From: JAAZBV01 sp964499695 | Lineage (GTDB): Bacteria; Desulfobacterota; DSM-4660; Desulfatiglandales; HGW-15 | Length of the DNA: 64,000 bases | NCBI GenBank assembly: GCA_964499695.1 | Contig: CAZCMD010000001.1 | Location: 15,819 to 79,818 of the forward strand | Direction: 5' to 3' | In this document: in pieces, positions 1 through 7,379 of the stretch | Layout: every line of letters begins with the position of its first letter | Position numbering within the stretch: the first letter of the stretch is position 1 | Program-made: the position numbers and the translations under genes | The notes under the pieces: generated by a model | What the model saw: only the letters and a program-made list of their open reading frames with translations | Told to the model about the DNA's origin: nothing | The model's database searches: none

Positions 1-297
1 TGATGGGCCGACAATTGATCTGTCAACATGGGATTCTGCTGCAAAGTGGCAGACCGTATCTATCTTATAGTCCCTGAACACAGGTTCTATTGCATCCATG
101 CTGCATATGTCTGCCTTGATAAAGATGTAGCGGCCAGGGTATTTATCGTTAAGCCCCTCCAGGTTTTCCGGGTTACCCGCATAGGTGAGTTTATCAAGAT
201 TGATAATACGACCCTTGAAATCCGTATCCTCAAGCAGGTACCTGATAAAGTTACTCCCTATAAAACCGCTCCCGCCAGTTACCAGTAGATTTTCCAT
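1..297 (-). CDS. rfbB: dTDP-glucose 4,6-dehydratase, N-terminal part (cut by window edge)
   Basis: The first 99 codons are visible; the rest lies beyond position 1. The N-terminus reads LLVTGGSGFIGSNFIRYLL, the Rossmann GxxGxxG NAD-binding loop of extended SDR sugar-nucleotide enzymes. It is followed by NLDKLTYAGNPENL and later FAAESHVDRSI, which are characteristic of RmlB/RfbB. The enzyme converts dTDP-glucose to dTDP-4-keto-6-deoxyglucose in the cytoplasm. The ATG at 295-297 is preceded by AAGGAA, five bases after the ilvD stop, so the two genes are probably cotranscribed. Its product would be the substrate of the VioA-like aminotransferase at 53.4-54.6 kb. The catalytic YxxxK lies outside the window. 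Confidence 0.9.
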   Translation of the reverse strand, partial: MENLLVTGGSGFIGSNFIRYLLEDTDFKGRIINLDKLTYAGNPENLEGLNDKYPGRYIFIKADICSMDAIEPVFRDYKIDTVCHFAAESHVDRSIVGPS

Positions 298-302
298 TTA
301 TC

Positions 303-1964
303 TCATTCCTTGAATATAGCGCCTGTATTGGCTGAGGTTACCTGTTTTGCATACCTGTAAAGATAGCCTGTTTTTACCTTGTAGTCAGGCCTCTTCCATT
401 CTGCGCTGCGTTTTTTGATCTCATCATCTGTCAGTTTTACATTAAGTGTTCGTTTGGGGATATTTATCTCAATTATATCCCCCTCCTTGAGTATTCCTAT
501 GGGCCCGCCCTCCTGTGCCTCAGGTGATACATGGCCGATGGCTGCGCCGCGTGTACCGCCTGAGAACCTGCCGTCTGTTATAAGTGCAACCTCTTTATCC
601 ATGCCTACACCTGCCAGCGCTGATGTTGGGGATAACATCTCCCTCATGCCAGGGCCCCCCTTAGGCCCTTCATAACGGATCACTATTACATCACCCTTTT
701 TGATCTTTCCATCCATAATGGCCTTCATGGCATCCTCTTCGCTGTTATAGATGCGTGCAGGGCCTGAGTGGGTGAGCATTGAGGGATCAACAGCAGATTT
801 TTTGACCACAGCGCCAAGAGGTGCAAGATTTCCAAAAAGTATTGCAAGGCCGCCGTCAGCAGAATAGGGGGCATCGATCTTTTTAATAATATCTGTGTCA
901 AGTGACTCTGCCTTACCTACAATCTCTTTTACCTTTTTGCCGGTTACTGTGATTACATCGGTATGAAGCAGATTTTTTTTCATGAGTTCTCCCATAACTG
1001 CCTTTACACCTCCGGCTGCATGAAGGTCTTCCATGTGTGCAGAGCCTGCCGGTGATATCTTGCAGAGGTTGGGTGTCTCTGCGCTTATCTTATTGAAGAG
1101 ATCAAGGTCAAGCTTAAAGCCTGCTTCATGGGCAATGGCAGGGAGGTGCAATACCGTATTTGTGGAGCTTCCTATGGCCATTTCAACATGCATGGCGTTT
1201 TCAAATGCCTTCATGGTGGCAATATCCCTTGGTTTTATGTCATCTGCTACAAGCTTCATTATTCGTTTACCTGCCTCCTTGGCGAGCCTCTGTCTTTCTG
1301 CCATTACCGCAGGTATTGTGCCGTTTCCAGGCAGGGCAAGGCCAAGGGCCTCGCTCAGGCAGTTCATGGAGTTTGCCGTAAACATACCTGCGCATGATCC
1401 TGCGCCGGGGCATGCGTTTTCTTCCATATCATGAAGGTCATCCTCTGTGATCTTCCCTGCCTTTCTTGCCCCGACCGCCTCAAAAACAGTTATAAGATCG
1501 ATATCTCTGTCTTTGACCTTTCCTTTCAGCATGGGGCCGCCGCTTATTATCAATGATGGGATATTAAGCCTGAGCATGGCCATGAGCATGCCCGGTACGA
1601 TCTTGTCACAGTTGCACACAAGCACAAGGCCGTCAAACGGGAAGGCCGTGGCCATTATCTCTATGGAGTCTGCAATCAGTTCCCTTGAGATCAGTGAATA
1701 TTTCATGCCTTCATGGTTCATGGCAATGCCATCACATACGCCTATGGTTGGGAACTCCAGTGGTGTGCCGCCATTCATGGCTACACCCATCTTGATTGAT
1801 GTTACAAGGCTGTCTAAGTGGATATGACCCGGTATCACCTCATTGGCGGAGTTTACTATACCTATTATCGGTCTATTAAGTTCATCATCGGTAAGCCCCA
1901 TTGCCTTGCATAAAGATCTGTGAGGTGCCCTTTCAAGTCCTTTTTTCATCTTGTCTGATCGCAT
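303..1964 (-). CDS. ilvD: dihydroxy-acid dehydratase
   Basis: A 553-residue protein, normal length for the IlvD/Edd family. It dehydrates 2,3-dihydroxy-isovalerate and 2,3-dihydroxy-3-methylvalerate in branched-chain amino acid synthesis using an Fe-S cluster and Mg2+. Visible motifs are CNCDK near residue 117, CPGAGSCAGMFTAN near 185, and the C-terminal DGRFSGGTRG and GHVSPEA. The first cluster-ligand position reads IPGHIHL (Gly, as in E. coli-type enzymes) rather than PCN. The frame is open upstream to 2039, but that extension is translated heptad repeat; the ATG at 1964 has AAGGAGAAAC in front of it and gives the family N-terminus. It lies downstream of nadE. Confidence 0.95.
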   Translation of the reverse strand: MRSDKMKKGLERAPHRSLCKAMGLTDDELNRPIIGIVNSANEVIPGHIHLDSLVTSIKMGVAMNGGTPLEFPTIGVCDGIAMNHEGMKYSLISRELIADSIEIMATAFPFDGLVLVCNCDKIVPGMLMAMLRLNIPSLIISGGPMLKGKVKDRDIDLITVFEAVGARKAGKITEDDLHDMEENACPGAGSCAGMFTANSMNCLSEALGLALPGNGTIPAVMAERQRLAKEAGKRIMKLVADDIKPRDIATMKAFENAMHVEMAIGSSTNTVLHLPAIAHEAGFKLDLDLFNKISAETPNLCKISPAGSAHMEDLHAAGGVKAVMGELMKKNLLHTDVITVTGKKVKEIVGKAESLDTDIIKKIDAPYSADGGLAILFGNLAPLGAVVKKSAVDPSMLTHSGPARIYNSEEDAMKAIMDGKIKKGDVIVIRYEGPKGGPGMREMLSPTSALAGVGMDKEVALITDGRFSGGTRGAAIGHVSPEAQEGGPIGILKEGDIIEINIPKRTLNVKLTDDEIKKRSAEWKRPDYKVKTGYLYRYAKQVTSANTGAIFKE

Positions 1965-1982
1965 TTGTTTCTCCTTAAAATT

Positions 1983-2047
1983 AGTTCGAAGTGCGAAGTG
2001 ACTAAAGTTTGAAATTAACTTCAAACTTCGAACTTCCAACTTCGCAC
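1983..2047. repeat. heptad-periodic inverted repeat between nadE and ilvD
   Basis: The nadE-ilvD gap is filled by words of about 7 bases arranged as two opposing arms. The left arm contains AGTGCGAAGTG and ends in AAGTTTGAA; the right arm starts TTCAAACTTCGAACTTCC and ends CTTCGCAC. GTGCGAAGT and AAGTTTGAA occur in both arms in opposite orientation, so the RNA could fold as a long imperfect hairpin. It belongs to the same class as the elements at 3.7, 5.0, 24.9, 25.0, 61.0, 61.9 and 62.3 kb, although the words differ. Confidence 0.75.
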
Positions 2048-2048
2048 A

Positions 2049-3689
2049 TTAAAAAAATTCACCCCCTCGAGCAATGGGATATCTTCTCCCGTATCCGAAT
2101 GCCTTTGAGGTTACCTTTAGGCCGGGCGATGCCTGCCTGCGTTTGTATTCGTTAATGACTATACGTCTGAATGTATCCTTTACGATATGAGGATCATATC
2201 CCTGTTCTATTATCTCTTCAAAGGAAAGATTTCTCTCCACGATTGCCTCTATTAATTTATCAAGCATATCATAAGGAGGTAAAGAGTCCTGATCTGTCTG
2301 GTTGGGCCGCAACTCAGCAGATGGTGGACGCTCTATGATTTCCTGAGGGATTATCTCTTTTTCCCTGTTTATATATGCTGCCACCCTGTAACAGAGGGTC
2401 TTTGGTACATCTGAAATAACCGCGAGCGCACCGCACATATCGCCATATAGAGTGCAATAACCTGTGGCTGTCTCGGATTTGTTACCGGTAGTTAAGAGCA
2501 GCGCATTAAATTTGTTTGACGTTGCCATGAGGAGGGTGCCCCTGATCCTGGCCTGCAGGTTCTCCTCTGTCTCATTCTCCTTGAGCCCCTTAAAGGAAGG
2601 TGAAAGGGAGGTCTTATAGCTGCCAAAGATATTCACAATGGGGATTTCATCAAAATGGATGCTTAAGTTTTCTGCCAGTGTTCGTGCACATCTTTTACTT
2701 AAATCAGAGGTGTACTCTGAGGGCATGCTGACCCCTGTTACATTTTCAGGGCCAAGGGCCTTTGCGGCTATATATGCCACAAGGGATGAATCCAGGCCGC
2801 CGGATAAGCCGACCAGGACCTTTTTAAAACCGCACTTTGTAACATAGTCCCTGGTACCCAGTGTAAGACAGTTGATTATAGATTCCTCTTCTCCCGGCCA
2901 CGGATCAGTTACTGGCGAATAATCCTCATCACTGTCCCATATAATTGTATCAGACTGGAATTCTTTACCACGAAGAATAAGCCTGCCTTTTTTATCAACC
3001 ACCATGCTTGACCCGTCAAAGACAAGGTCATCATTTCCGCCGACCTGGTTGCAATATATTATCGGGAGATCATATTTACTGGCAATTTTTTCAAGCACCT
3101 TCATCCTTAAGGAGGGCTTTTTTATTGTGTATGGTGAGGCAGAAATATTAACCAGAATATCAATCCCTTTTTCTGTGAGTTCAGCAACAGGGTCTATGCT
3201 GTATCTGGGGATGTTCTCTATATCACCGACATTCCATATGTCTTCACAGATACTTACGCCAATTATTTTACCATTCAGTTCAAAAAAAAGGCCCTTTTCT
3301 GCCGGTTCAAAATACCTGGTTTCATCAAACACATCATAGCTGGGTAACAGTTTTTTTCCACCGGTGCAGATGATCTTTCCATTATGTAAGAATGCTGCCC
3401 CGTTAATAAGAGGTTTACCTTTTCCTGAATGATTTATATCAATAAAACCGCAAATAATTCCAATAGATAACGAATTTTTTGAAAGTTTTTCAAGATATTC
3501 TGAATTTCTTTTTATGAATGCCGGTTTTTCAAGCAGGTCTTTTGGCGGATAACCCATTAATGTGAGTTCAGGAAAAACCGCAAGATCACATCCTGATAAG
3601 GATGCTTTCCTTACCGCTTCAGCGACAATTGAAAGGTTATGCTCAAAATCACCGATAACCGGGTTTATCTGATTGATGGATATTTTCAT
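2049..3689 (-). CDS. nadE: NAD+ synthase (glutamine-hydrolysing)
   Basis: About 546 residues in two domains. Residues 1-270 are a nitrilase/glutaminase domain with E41 (FPELTLMGYPP), K112-K113 and the nucleophile C148 (SICEDIW). Residues 280-546 are the synthetase with the ATP P-loop LVGLSGGLDSSLVAYIAA and the downstream TGNKSE motif. It amidates deamido-NAD+ using ammonia channelled from glutamine. The start is taken at the ATG giving MKISINQINP, the usual family N-terminus; an in-frame ATG 15 bases upstream is possible. No strong ribosome site is seen because the upstream DNA is a heptad repeat. Confidence 0.95.
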   Translation of the reverse strand: MKISINQINPVIGDFEHNLSIVAEAVRKASLSGCDLAVFPELTLMGYPPKDLLEKPAFIKRNSEYLEKLSKNSLSIGIICGFIDINHSGKGKPLINGAAFLHNGKIICTGGKKLLPSYDVFDETRYFEPAEKGLFFELNGKIIGVSICEDIWNVGDIENIPRYSIDPVAELTEKGIDILVNISASPYTIKKPSLRMKVLEKIASKYDLPIIYCNQVGGNDDLVFDGSSMVVDKKGRLILRGKEFQSDTIIWDSDEDYSPVTDPWPGEEESIINCLTLGTRDYVTKCGFKKVLVGLSGGLDSSLVAYIAAKALGPENVTGVSMPSEYTSDLSKRCARTLAENLSIHFDEIPIVNIFGSYKTSLSPSFKGLKENETEENLQARIRGTLLMATSNKFNALLLTTGNKSETATGYCTLYGDMCGALAVISDVPKTLCYRVAAYINREKEIIPQEIIERPPSAELRPNQTDQDSLPPYDMLDKLIEAIVERNLSFEEIIEQGYDPHIVKDTFRRIVINEYKRRQASPGLKVTSKAFGYGRRYPIARGGEFF

Positions 3690-3697
3690 AATAAATA

Positions 3698-3761
3698 AGC
3701 TCAAGGTTCAATGCTCAAAGCTAAAAGTTCGTGAAAACTTCGAGCTTCGAGCTTTGAGCTT
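3698..3761. repeat. heptad-periodic inverted repeat upstream of nadE
   Basis: Left arm words are GCTCAAG, GTTCAAT, GCTCAAA, GCTAAAA and GTTCGTG; right arm words are CTTCGAG, CTTCGAG and CTTTGAG. The arms pair through GCTCAAAGCT and AGCTTTGAG. It occupies nearly the whole gap between the aminotransferase stop and the nadE start. Confidence 0.75.
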
Positions 3762-3766
3762 CTCTC

Positions 3767-4954
3767 TTATATCCCTTTCGCAGCCTTTTCGATCGCCTTT
3801 AAAAGCCCGGGCATCTTTTCTTCCATATTGAGTGTTATCTGAAAGGTAAGCGCCCTTGACATTATGGCTGCTGTTTTTGGAAGGGCTGTCTTGCTGTAGC
3901 TGCAACGGGTAGTGCCATCAGGGTTCTTAAATGGATACCCTGTTCTTGTAAGGCTTTTTCCCTCAAGCAGGTGTTCCCATCTCTCATAATAATGCCAGTC
4001 ATTATCATACCAGTAAACAGCGCCATAACCCTCAGATGCCATGACCCTGTTGAATTCCCTTGCCCTCTTTTCATCAGGCAAAAGGAATATCATGAATGTT
4101 GCCGTGTCACCGGATGGATCAGGTATATGGCGGAAGGTAATATCCTTGAACTTTGAAAGAGTCTCCTTTATACGTGCCTTGTATCCTCTATGTATTTTAA
4201 GGATGTTATCAAGTTTATTAAGCTGTGCAACGCCCAGTGCCCCCTGAAGCTCCATCATCCTGTAATTAAAACCTGTAAAGCTGCGTTTCTCAAGCCCCCT
4301 TGAGACATTGGGGTTATGGTCGTGCCCGTGATCAGAATACTCTGATGCCTTTGTGTACAGGGTCTTGTCATTTGTAAGTATCATACCGCCTTCACCGGTA
4401 GTTATGGTTTTGACCGCATCAAATGAAAATGTTCCAAAGCTGCCAAATGTTCCAAGCGCCCTTCCGTTGCACCTGCCTCCTGTAGACTGGGCAGTATCCT
4501 CAAGCACAGGTATCCCGTGCCTGTCAGCCACCTTGATTATTTCCTCTATATTGGCGTGAGAGCCGCACATATGGACTGGTATAATGGCCTTAGTCCTGGG
4601 GGTAATCTTTTTTTCAAGATCCTTCGGGTCAAGGCAGAGGGTATCATCTATTTCTGCAAATACAGGTACTGCACCCGCATCGAAAATGGATTCCCATGTG
4701 GCTATAAAGGTGAATCCCTGTGTAATAACCTCATCACCCGGCCCTACACCAAGAGCTGCAAGGGCTACCCTTAATGCCGCAGTACCTGATGAGACAGCAA
4801 GGGCATAACCTGCACCACAGTACTTTGCAAAATTTCGCTCAAATTCCAGCACCTTGCTGTTTTCTTTATGCTCATACCTGAGCAGAATCTTTTTTGATAA
4901 TGCCTTCTGTACGGCTTCAAGCTCTTCCTGGCCTATAATTTCATATCCTGGCAT
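3767..4954 (-). CDS. DegT/DnrJ/EryC1/StrS family aminotransferase
   Basis: A 395-residue PLP enzyme. SGTAALRVAL (residue 56 onward), EDTAQSTGG (152) and the Schiff-base lysine K182 in SFDAVKTITTGEGG identify the sugar-aminotransferase superfamily, whose members usually act on nucleotide-linked keto sugars. The C-terminal third contains YWYDNDWHYYERWEHL, which is unusual, so the substrate cannot be assigned. The ATG at 4954 has AAAGGAA ten bases upstream. It lies between an iron-type alcohol dehydrogenase and nadE, apart from the glycan island, and may serve a small-metabolite pathway rather than glycan synthesis. Confidence 0.85.
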   Translation of the reverse strand: MPGYEIIGQEELEAVQKALSKKILLRYEHKENSKVLEFERNFAKYCGAGYALAVSSGTAALRVALAALGVGPGDEVITQGFTFIATWESIFDAGAVPVFAEIDDTLCLDPKDLEKKITPRTKAIIPVHMCGSHANIEEIIKVADRHGIPVLEDTAQSTGGRCNGRALGTFGSFGTFSFDAVKTITTGEGGMILTNDKTLYTKASEYSDHGHDHNPNVSRGLEKRSFTGFNYRMMELQGALGVAQLNKLDNILKIHRGYKARIKETLSKFKDITFRHIPDPSGDTATFMIFLLPDEKRAREFNRVMASEGYGAVYWYDNDWHYYERWEHLLEGKSLTRTGYPFKNPDGTTRCSYSKTALPKTAAIMSRALTFQITLNMEEKMPGLLKAIEKAAKGI

Positions 4955-4967
4955 GTGTTATTCCTTT

Positions 4968-5036
4968 CAGTTATCAATGATCAATTATCAAATTTATTTT
5001 AACAATATTGTTAACTGTTCATTGATCATTGTTCAT
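4968..5036. repeat. heptad-periodic inverted repeat overlapping the end of the alcohol dehydrogenase gene
   Basis: Left arm words are GTTATCA, ATGATCA and ATTATCA; right arm words are CTGTTCA, TTGATCA and TTGTTCA. The right arm runs across the stop codon (5026-5028) of the alcohol dehydrogenase, so the element provides the last codons and the stop of that gene. Confidence 0.7.
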
Positions 5037-6189
5037 AGGCGTTACGATATATCTCTGCCGCAGCCTCTTCTGTCATTGGCCTGGGGTTATTTGCTATAGG
5101 TACAGCAACCTGCATGGCTGCCTTTGCCATCTCAGGTATAGAGTCCTCAGGTATATTCAGTTCCTTCAGTGTCATGGGTACGCCTATGTCCTCTGCCAGT
5201 TCAAACACTGCATCTGCTACAAGCGACGCATATTCCCTGCCTGAAAGTTCTCCCATCTCCTGATCCATACACAGGGCCATATTGCAGAATTTGTCGATAT
5301 TGCCCGGGTAATTGTATTCAAGCACATAAGGGAGGAGGAGGCCATTACCAATACCATGGGGTACATCAAATATTGCCCCCATCGGATAGGCCATGGCATG
5401 TACAGCGCCGACACCGGCCATGGCAAGACCCATTCCGGCAAGGTAACTCCCCATCATCATGTTCTCGCGATATTTCAGGTTTTTACCATCAAATACTGCG
5501 CCCCTGAGGTTATCCATAATTATTTCAATGGCTTTTAGGGACACAATCTCACTCATGAAATGTGCCTTAAGTGATGTATATGACTCGATCGCATGGGTGA
5601 GTGCATCCATCCCTGTATAGGCAGTTATCATAGGAGGCAGATCAATAGTCAGCTCAGGGTCAAGTATGGCAGTGTGGGGGTAAAGATAGGGGCTGTTAAT
5701 ACCGCCTTTTTTCTTTGTATCCCTCTGGGTAAAAACCGCGGTAAGGGTGGTTTCGCTGCCAGTTCCGGCTGTGGTTGGTATCATAATTGTGGGAATACCC
5801 GGTTTGTTTACCTTATTTTGCCCAATGTATTCAATTGCCTTTCCTTCATTTCTAACCAGCACGGAGATTGCCTTTGCAATGTCCATTGTACTGCCGCCGC
5901 CAACACCTATAACGCACTGCACCTTTTCCTTAATGGCCAGTTCTGTAGCAAGGTCTGCGATCCGCGGGTCAGGTTCAGGTGTAATATCCGAGAATATAAA
6001 AAACCTTATCCTGGAAGATTTAAGGGCTTCTTTAACATGCTCTGCTATTACAGATTTTGCCAGACCCTGATCTATTACAAGAAGTGCCCTTGATGCGCCC
6101 AGTTTTTTACATTCGGCACCAAGTTCCATGACAGAACCTGAACCAAAAATAGTCTTTTTAACGCCTTCTATTGTCTTGATATTATTCAT
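5026..6189 (-). CDS. iron-containing (group III) alcohol dehydrogenase
   Basis: A 387-residue cytoplasmic NAD(P)-dependent dehydrogenase of the Fe-ADH family. GVGGGSTMDIAKAIS (about 95-110) is the nucleotide-binding signature, and TTAGTGSETTLTAVF, ALTHAIESY and VPHGIGNGLLLP carry the usual metal and substrate residues, including the histidines. The start ATG has AGGGG eight bases upstream. Substrate is unknown; family members reduce short aldehydes or oxidise small alcohols and diols. The stop codon falls inside a heptad repeat. It is divergent from the chemotaxis operon across a 349-bp gap. Confidence 0.88.
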   Translation of the reverse strand: MNNIKTIEGVKKTIFGSGSVMELGAECKKLGASRALLVIDQGLAKSVIAEHVKEALKSSRIRFFIFSDITPEPDPRIADLATELAIKEKVQCVIGVGGGSTMDIAKAISVLVRNEGKAIEYIGQNKVNKPGIPTIMIPTTAGTGSETTLTAVFTQRDTKKKGGINSPYLYPHTAILDPELTIDLPPMITAYTGMDALTHAIESYTSLKAHFMSEIVSLKAIEIIMDNLRGAVFDGKNLKYRENMMMGSYLAGMGLAMAGVGAVHAMAYPMGAIFDVPHGIGNGLLLPYVLEYNYPGNIDKFCNMALCMDQEMGELSGREYASLVADAVFELAEDIGVPMTLKELNIPEDSIPEMAKAAMQVAVPIANNPRPMTEEAAAEIYRNAYEQ

Positions 6190-6449
6190 ATATTACCCCT
6201 TTTGGTTGTTTCCCCAATGGTTGTTTAAGGCAAACATCCAACTCTTGGTTTTAAGTGCCTTTTGTCTATCATTCCAGTGAAACCGGTATCTTTTGGAAAT
6301 ACCATGATAAAGATAAAATGAATTACATCAATATCAATAATTTTTCAAGTCATTAAATAGGGCTATTATGCATGTAATCCAACATATTTTTCTTAAATTA
6401 TGGCCAGTATAAGAGGGGTTTTTCTTAAAAATTTTGAATAATCACAGTC

Positions 6450-6465
6450 TGGCATAATTATCGCA
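6450..6465 (+). promoter_or_regulatory. sigma-54 (-24/-12) promoter for the chemotaxis operon
   Basis: TGGCATAATTATCGCA matches the RpoN consensus TGGCAC-N5-TTGCA with GG and GC ten bases apart, and mismatches at only two less critical positions. It lies about 75 bp before the Hpt gene start in the 349-bp gap 6190-6538, which otherwise is AT-rich with no recognised gene. An RpoN activator would be required; its site is not visible. Similar promoters precede the gene at 16801 and fliD. Confidence 0.7.
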
Positions 6466-6538
6466 TAATAATTCAAAAGTAAAATATATGCATCGTTATA
6501 ACATTAAAATCTGAAAAGATTTTAGATAGGAGGAATAC

Positions 6539-6865
6539 ATGGATTTTTTAACACCCGCTCAAAGGCTTGGGCTTGAACTTGAAGAATATATTGAGCTTAT
6601 AGGGTTGTTTCTGGAAACAAGCGATACTGATATAACCGGAATGGAGAAGGCCGCTATAGCTCATGATTATGGGACTCTGATAGAACGTTCCCATTCCTTA
6701 AAGGGTTCATCAGGTAATCTTGGTCTTACAGAAATATATGAAAAGGCTAAGCAGATTGAGATGAATGCCAGAGCCAATAGTCTTGAAGGCTTTGATAATC
6801 TGTTATTACTGATAAAACAACATGTTATCAAAATCAAAGAAGCTTTTAACAAGCAGGGTTCTTGA
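6539..6865 (+). CDS. histidine phosphotransfer (Hpt) domain protein
   Basis: A 108-residue all-helical protein consisting of one Hpt domain. RSHSLKGSSGNLG contains the phospho-accepting H52, followed by the usual KAKQIEMNARA helix. It would relay phosphate between a hybrid kinase and a response regulator in the cytoplasm. AGGAGG precedes the ATG. It is the first gene of the chemotaxis operon behind a sigma-54 promoter. The hybrid CheA three genes downstream ends in a receiver, which makes that receiver a candidate partner (inference). Confidence 0.85.
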   Translation: MDFLTPAQRLGLELEEYIELIGLFLETSDTDITGMEKAAIAHDYGTLIERSHSLKGSSGNLGLTEIYEKAKQIEMNARANSLEGFDNLLLLIKQHVIKIKEAFNKQGS

Positions 6866-6975
6866 GAAAGGTTGCAGTGTATTTAAATGTCAAAAAAGCG
6901 TCGCATTCAGTCAATCGAATGACTGGTAATCTCTGAATTTCTTATTCTGAAAGCTGTGTAAAACTGGAGGTTTAA

Positions 6976-7278
6976 ATGGTTGAAGGCAGGAAAACAAATA
7001 AAAAGACTATCAAGCCGGGTAAGGATATAGCAGGGTCAATTGTTGAGGATCTTAGAGTGAAACTTTTAAAACTGATCAATCAGGATGTTAGTGAACTGGC
7101 AATAGACATGAAGGGCATTAACATGATTGATTCAACAGGTCTGGGGGTATTGATAGCCACCAGAAACTCCCTGGACCAGGCTGGCAGATTATTGAGACTT
7201 ACGAATGTGTCTGAAAATATAATGAGTCTTTTTAAAATGATAGGGATTGACAGATATTTAAATACTAACGCTGCATGA
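6976..7278 (+). CDS. STAS-domain anti-sigma factor antagonist
   Basis: A 100-residue single STAS domain. INMIDSTGLGVLIATR holds the regulatory serine S53 in the SpoIIAA-type DSTGLG motif, which is phosphorylated by partner anti-sigma kinases in this family. No such kinase is encoded nearby. GGAGG precedes the ATG. Its place between an Hpt protein and CheA suggests a regulatory input to chemotaxis, a common arrangement, but the partner is unknown. The 96 bp before CheA hold no other gene. Confidence 0.85.
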   Translation: MVEGRKTNKKTIKPGKDIAGSIVEDLRVKLLKLINQDVSELAIDMKGINMIDSTGLGVLIATRNSLDQAGRLLRLTNVSENIMSLFKMIGIDRYLNTNAA

Positions 7279-7379
7279 GCCGGTAATTGCACGCAGTGAT
7301 TTTAAACATATAGAAATGACAAATGATAGAACCTGTCAGATGTAAAATGGACAGGGTATAAATGGCGATGGAGGAAATT

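Noticed and set aside
28..288. 86-codon open frame on the plus strand
   Set aside because: It is antisense to the clear dTDP-glucose 4,6-dehydratase N-terminus and has no ribosome site.
1965..2039. Longer ilvD reading frame
   Set aside because: The added residues are translated heptad repeat; the internal ATG has a ribosome site and the family N-terminus.
3767..4954. Member of the flagellin glycan pathway
   Set aside because: It is over 20 kb from the island in a different transcription unit, and its substrate cannot be read from the sequence.
5593..6093. 166-codon open frame on the plus strand
   Set aside because: Antisense to the iron-type alcohol dehydrogenase, cysteine-rich without any family pattern.
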